From an uncultured Oscillospiraceae bacterium (GTDB taxonomy: Bacteria > Bacillota_A > Clostridia > Oscillospirales > Oscillospiraceae), in NCBI GenBank assembly GCA_900757695.1, contig CAAEOU010000354.1, positions 1-6,759 of the forward strand: a stretch of 6,759 nucleotides of DNA, read 5' to 3'. The translations under genes and the position numbers were made by a program. The stretch's first letter is position 1. Every line of letters begins with the position of its first letter. Positions 5,140 to 6,759 of the stretch are shown here, in pieces. The notes beneath the pieces were generated by a model. The model saw only the letters and a program-made list of their open reading frames with translations, searched no databases and had not been told where the DNA came from.

Positions 5140-6759
5140 GTGGGCACTATACATATTTCTCCTCACGAGCGTTTGAAAAAATACGCATTAAAAGATATAG
5201 AGCAGCTTTATAATGATTTTCATGTAAAGGAAGGCGGCTTAACCCAAGAACAAATAGAGCAGATGCGAAAACAGCATGGCAGCAATCATGTCGGCTATTC
5301 TTTACAAGCCCATTCTTTTTTTCAGCGTATAAAACGGGCGTTTATCAATCCCTTCAGTGTGATATTGTTTGTATTGGCTATTGTCTCTTTCATCACCGAT
5401 GTCTGTTTGAAATCCAACTCCGGCAGAAACGGGACCAGTGTGGTCATCATTTTGTCTATGCTTATAATCAGTGGGATGGTACGGCTGATCCAGGAACGAA
5501 AAGCCGGCCATGCCGCGGATACTCTCATTCAGCAAATTAAAACGACCGTTTCCGTCTACCGACAGGGACAGCAGCTTGAAATTTCGTCGGAGGAATTGGT
5601 AGTAGGAGACACTGTGTCGCTTTCAGCCGGTGAGCGGGTCCCCGCGGACCTGAGATTGATTGAAGCGCAAGACCTGTTTGTTTCGCAGGCCCTTTTAACC
5701 GGAGAGAGTAATGTATTAGAGAAAAATACAAATCGTCTGGCCTCTGCTACTCAAATTCCACTGGATCGCTTTTCCAATATAGCCTTCATGGGGAGCAGCG
5801 TAATCAGCGGAGAGGGAAAGGGTATCGTCTTGGCTGTGGGCGGCAGCACCGTATATGGAGGCTACCTCTCCGAACTCCAACGGAACAAGCACAGCTTTGA
5901 TACAGGAGCAAATTCGATTGCCTGGGTTTTGATTCGCTTTATGGTGGCCTTGGTTCCGGTTGTATTTGTCGTTTCCGGCATCACCAAAGGCGACTGGCTG
6001 ACCTCGTTTCTATTTTCTCTTTCTGTGGCTGTCGGCCTGACCCCGGAGCTCCTTCCCATGGTGATCAATGCTTGCCTTGCAAAAGGAAGCTCTGCCATGG
6101 GGGAAAAACAAACGATTGTAAAAAACATAAATGCGATGCAGAGCTTTGGCAGCATGGATGTCCTGTGTGTAGATAAGACGGGTACCCTAACCGGAGATGA
6201 AGTGATACTGGAATACTATCTTGATATTTTGGGGGAGGAAAGCAGGGAGGTATTGGACTGCGCCTACTTAAACAGCTTTTATCATACAGGCGTTGCAAAC
6301 CATTTAGACCAGGCAATCCTGAAATGTTCCAGTATGCCTGGAAGGGAAAACCATTTTCTCTCGTTGGGCGAAACGATCCAAAAATTAGACGAGCTCCCTT
6401 TTGATTATGAACGTAAGTGCGTTAGTGTCCTCTTATCTGTTCCAGAAAAGGAAAACTATATTATCACAAAAGGCGATGTCGACAGCGTATATTCCCGCTG
6501 CCAGTATGTCCAACACAAGGGACAGACACTAAAGATAGATACCGCTGACTCTGGCGGCATCCATGCTATCGTTGACGAAATGACCGAAGATGGAATGAAA
6601 GTCCTGGCTGTGGCCTACAAACCTGTATCAAGCCAGAGCAGGCTTCAGATGGAGGATGAAGCGGAGCTTATCTTGCTGGGATATGTCGTGTTTTTTGACG
6701 CGCCCAAAAGCTCTGCCGCCAGTGCTTTGCAGAAATTGGAGCAGCTCCATGTCCAGGTA
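5140..6759 (+). CDS. mgtA: Magnesium-translocating P-type ATPase (P3B, MgtA/MgtB), partial (N-terminal 540 codons)
   Basis: This is a membrane pump that brings Mg2+ into the cell using ATP through a phospho-aspartate intermediate. Starting from GTG 5140, the order is a cytoplasmic N-terminus (LKDIEQLYNDF, 17-27), helices at about 72-89 and 100-117, and the actuator domain with TGES (187-190). Helices at about 261-280 and 287-310 follow, the latter with the P3B motif VGLTPELLPM (298-307). The phosphorylation site is DKTGTLT (345-351, D345), and the ATP-binding domain contains KGD (444-446), where KGA is usual. The P3B identity also rests on NPFSVILFVLAIVSFITDV (70-88) and NAMQSFGSMDVLCVDKTGTL (331-350). 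Relatives are about 850-900 residues, so the hinge GDGxND and helices M5-M10 lie beyond the right edge. The frame is open with no damage. It is divergent from the ABC operon, and its control is not evident. MgtA and MgtB cannot be told apart here. Confidence 0.94.
   Translation, partial: MGTIHISPHERLKKYALKDIEQLYNDFHVKEGGLTQEQIEQMRKQHGSNHVGYSLQAHSFFQRIKRAFINPFSVILFVLAIVSFITDVCLKSNSGRNGTSVVIILSMLIISGMVRLIQERKAGHAADTLIQQIKTTVSVYRQGQQLEISSEELVVGDTVSLSAGERVPADLRLIEAQDLFVSQALLTGESNVLEKNTNRLASATQIPLDRFSNIAFMGSSVISGEGKGIVLAVGGSTVYGGYLSELQRNKHSFDTGANSIAWVLIRFMVALVPVVFVVSGITKGDWLTSFLFSLSVAVGLTPELLPMVINACLAKGSSAMGEKQTIVKNINAMQSFGSMDVLCVDKTGTLTGDEVILEYYLDILGEESREVLDCAYLNSFYHTGVANHLDQAILKCSSMPGRENHFLSLGETIQKLDELPFDYERKCVSVLLSVPEKENYIITKGDVDSVYSRCQYVQHKGQTLKIDTADSGGIHAIVDEMTEDGMKVLAVAYKPVSSQSRLQMEDEAELILLGYVVFFDAPKSSAASALQKLEQLHVQV

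Noticed and set aside
5302..6316. Minus-strand open frames opposite mgtA
   Set aside because: They are antisense shadows of the P-type ATPase reading frame, with no recognisable protein features.

Overview
The window looks like a piece of a mid-GC Bacillota chromosome, most likely a gut Clostridia/Oscillospiraceae-type organism. This is an inference from three things: the Lys/Arg-rich lipoprotein signal followed by a Ser/Thr/Pro/Gln-rich linker, the strong AGGAG-type ribosome binding sites, and the tightly overlapping operon. No marker gene fixes the taxon.

Positions 1-4773 (minus strand) hold a typical peptide/nickel-class ABC importer operon, transcribed right to left: an extracytoplasmic binding lipoprotein (DppA/OppA class), two inner-membrane permeases (DppB- and DppC-like), and two ATPases (DppD-like, complete; DppF-like, cut by the left edge). 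The last four genes each overlap the next by 4 bases (ATGA), which suggests translational coupling and 1:1 subunit output. The binding protein is separated from the rest by a 113-bp gap. That gap holds a strong GC-rich hairpin with a poor U-tract, so it probably sets a higher level of the binding protein relative to the membrane complex. The ligand cannot be decided from the sequence: oligopeptide, dipeptide, nickel-chelate and glutathione systems share this architecture.

Positions 4774-5139 form a divergent intergenic region of 366 bp, AT-rich at both ends. It carries a plausible extended -10 promoter for the importer, several short perfect dyads (4827-4839, 4914-4933, 5102-5115) that could be operators, a short gene-like open stretch without a start codon, and a strong Shine-Dalgarno just before the right-hand gene. 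No M-box Mg2+ riboswitch is recognisable.

Positions 5140-6759 (plus strand) hold the first 540 codons of an MgtA/MgtB-type P3B magnesium-translocating P-type ATPase, cut by the right edge. Its actuator TGES, TPELLP membrane motif and DKTGTLT phosphorylation site are all intact.

The coding content is ordinary transport machinery, and I see no convincing undescribed system. The points worth a second look are the intercistronic hairpin, the dyads in the divergent promoter region, the extra cysteines in the DppD-like C-terminus, the self-complementary Shine-Dalgarno of mgtA, and the absence of a visible Mg2+ riboswitch.
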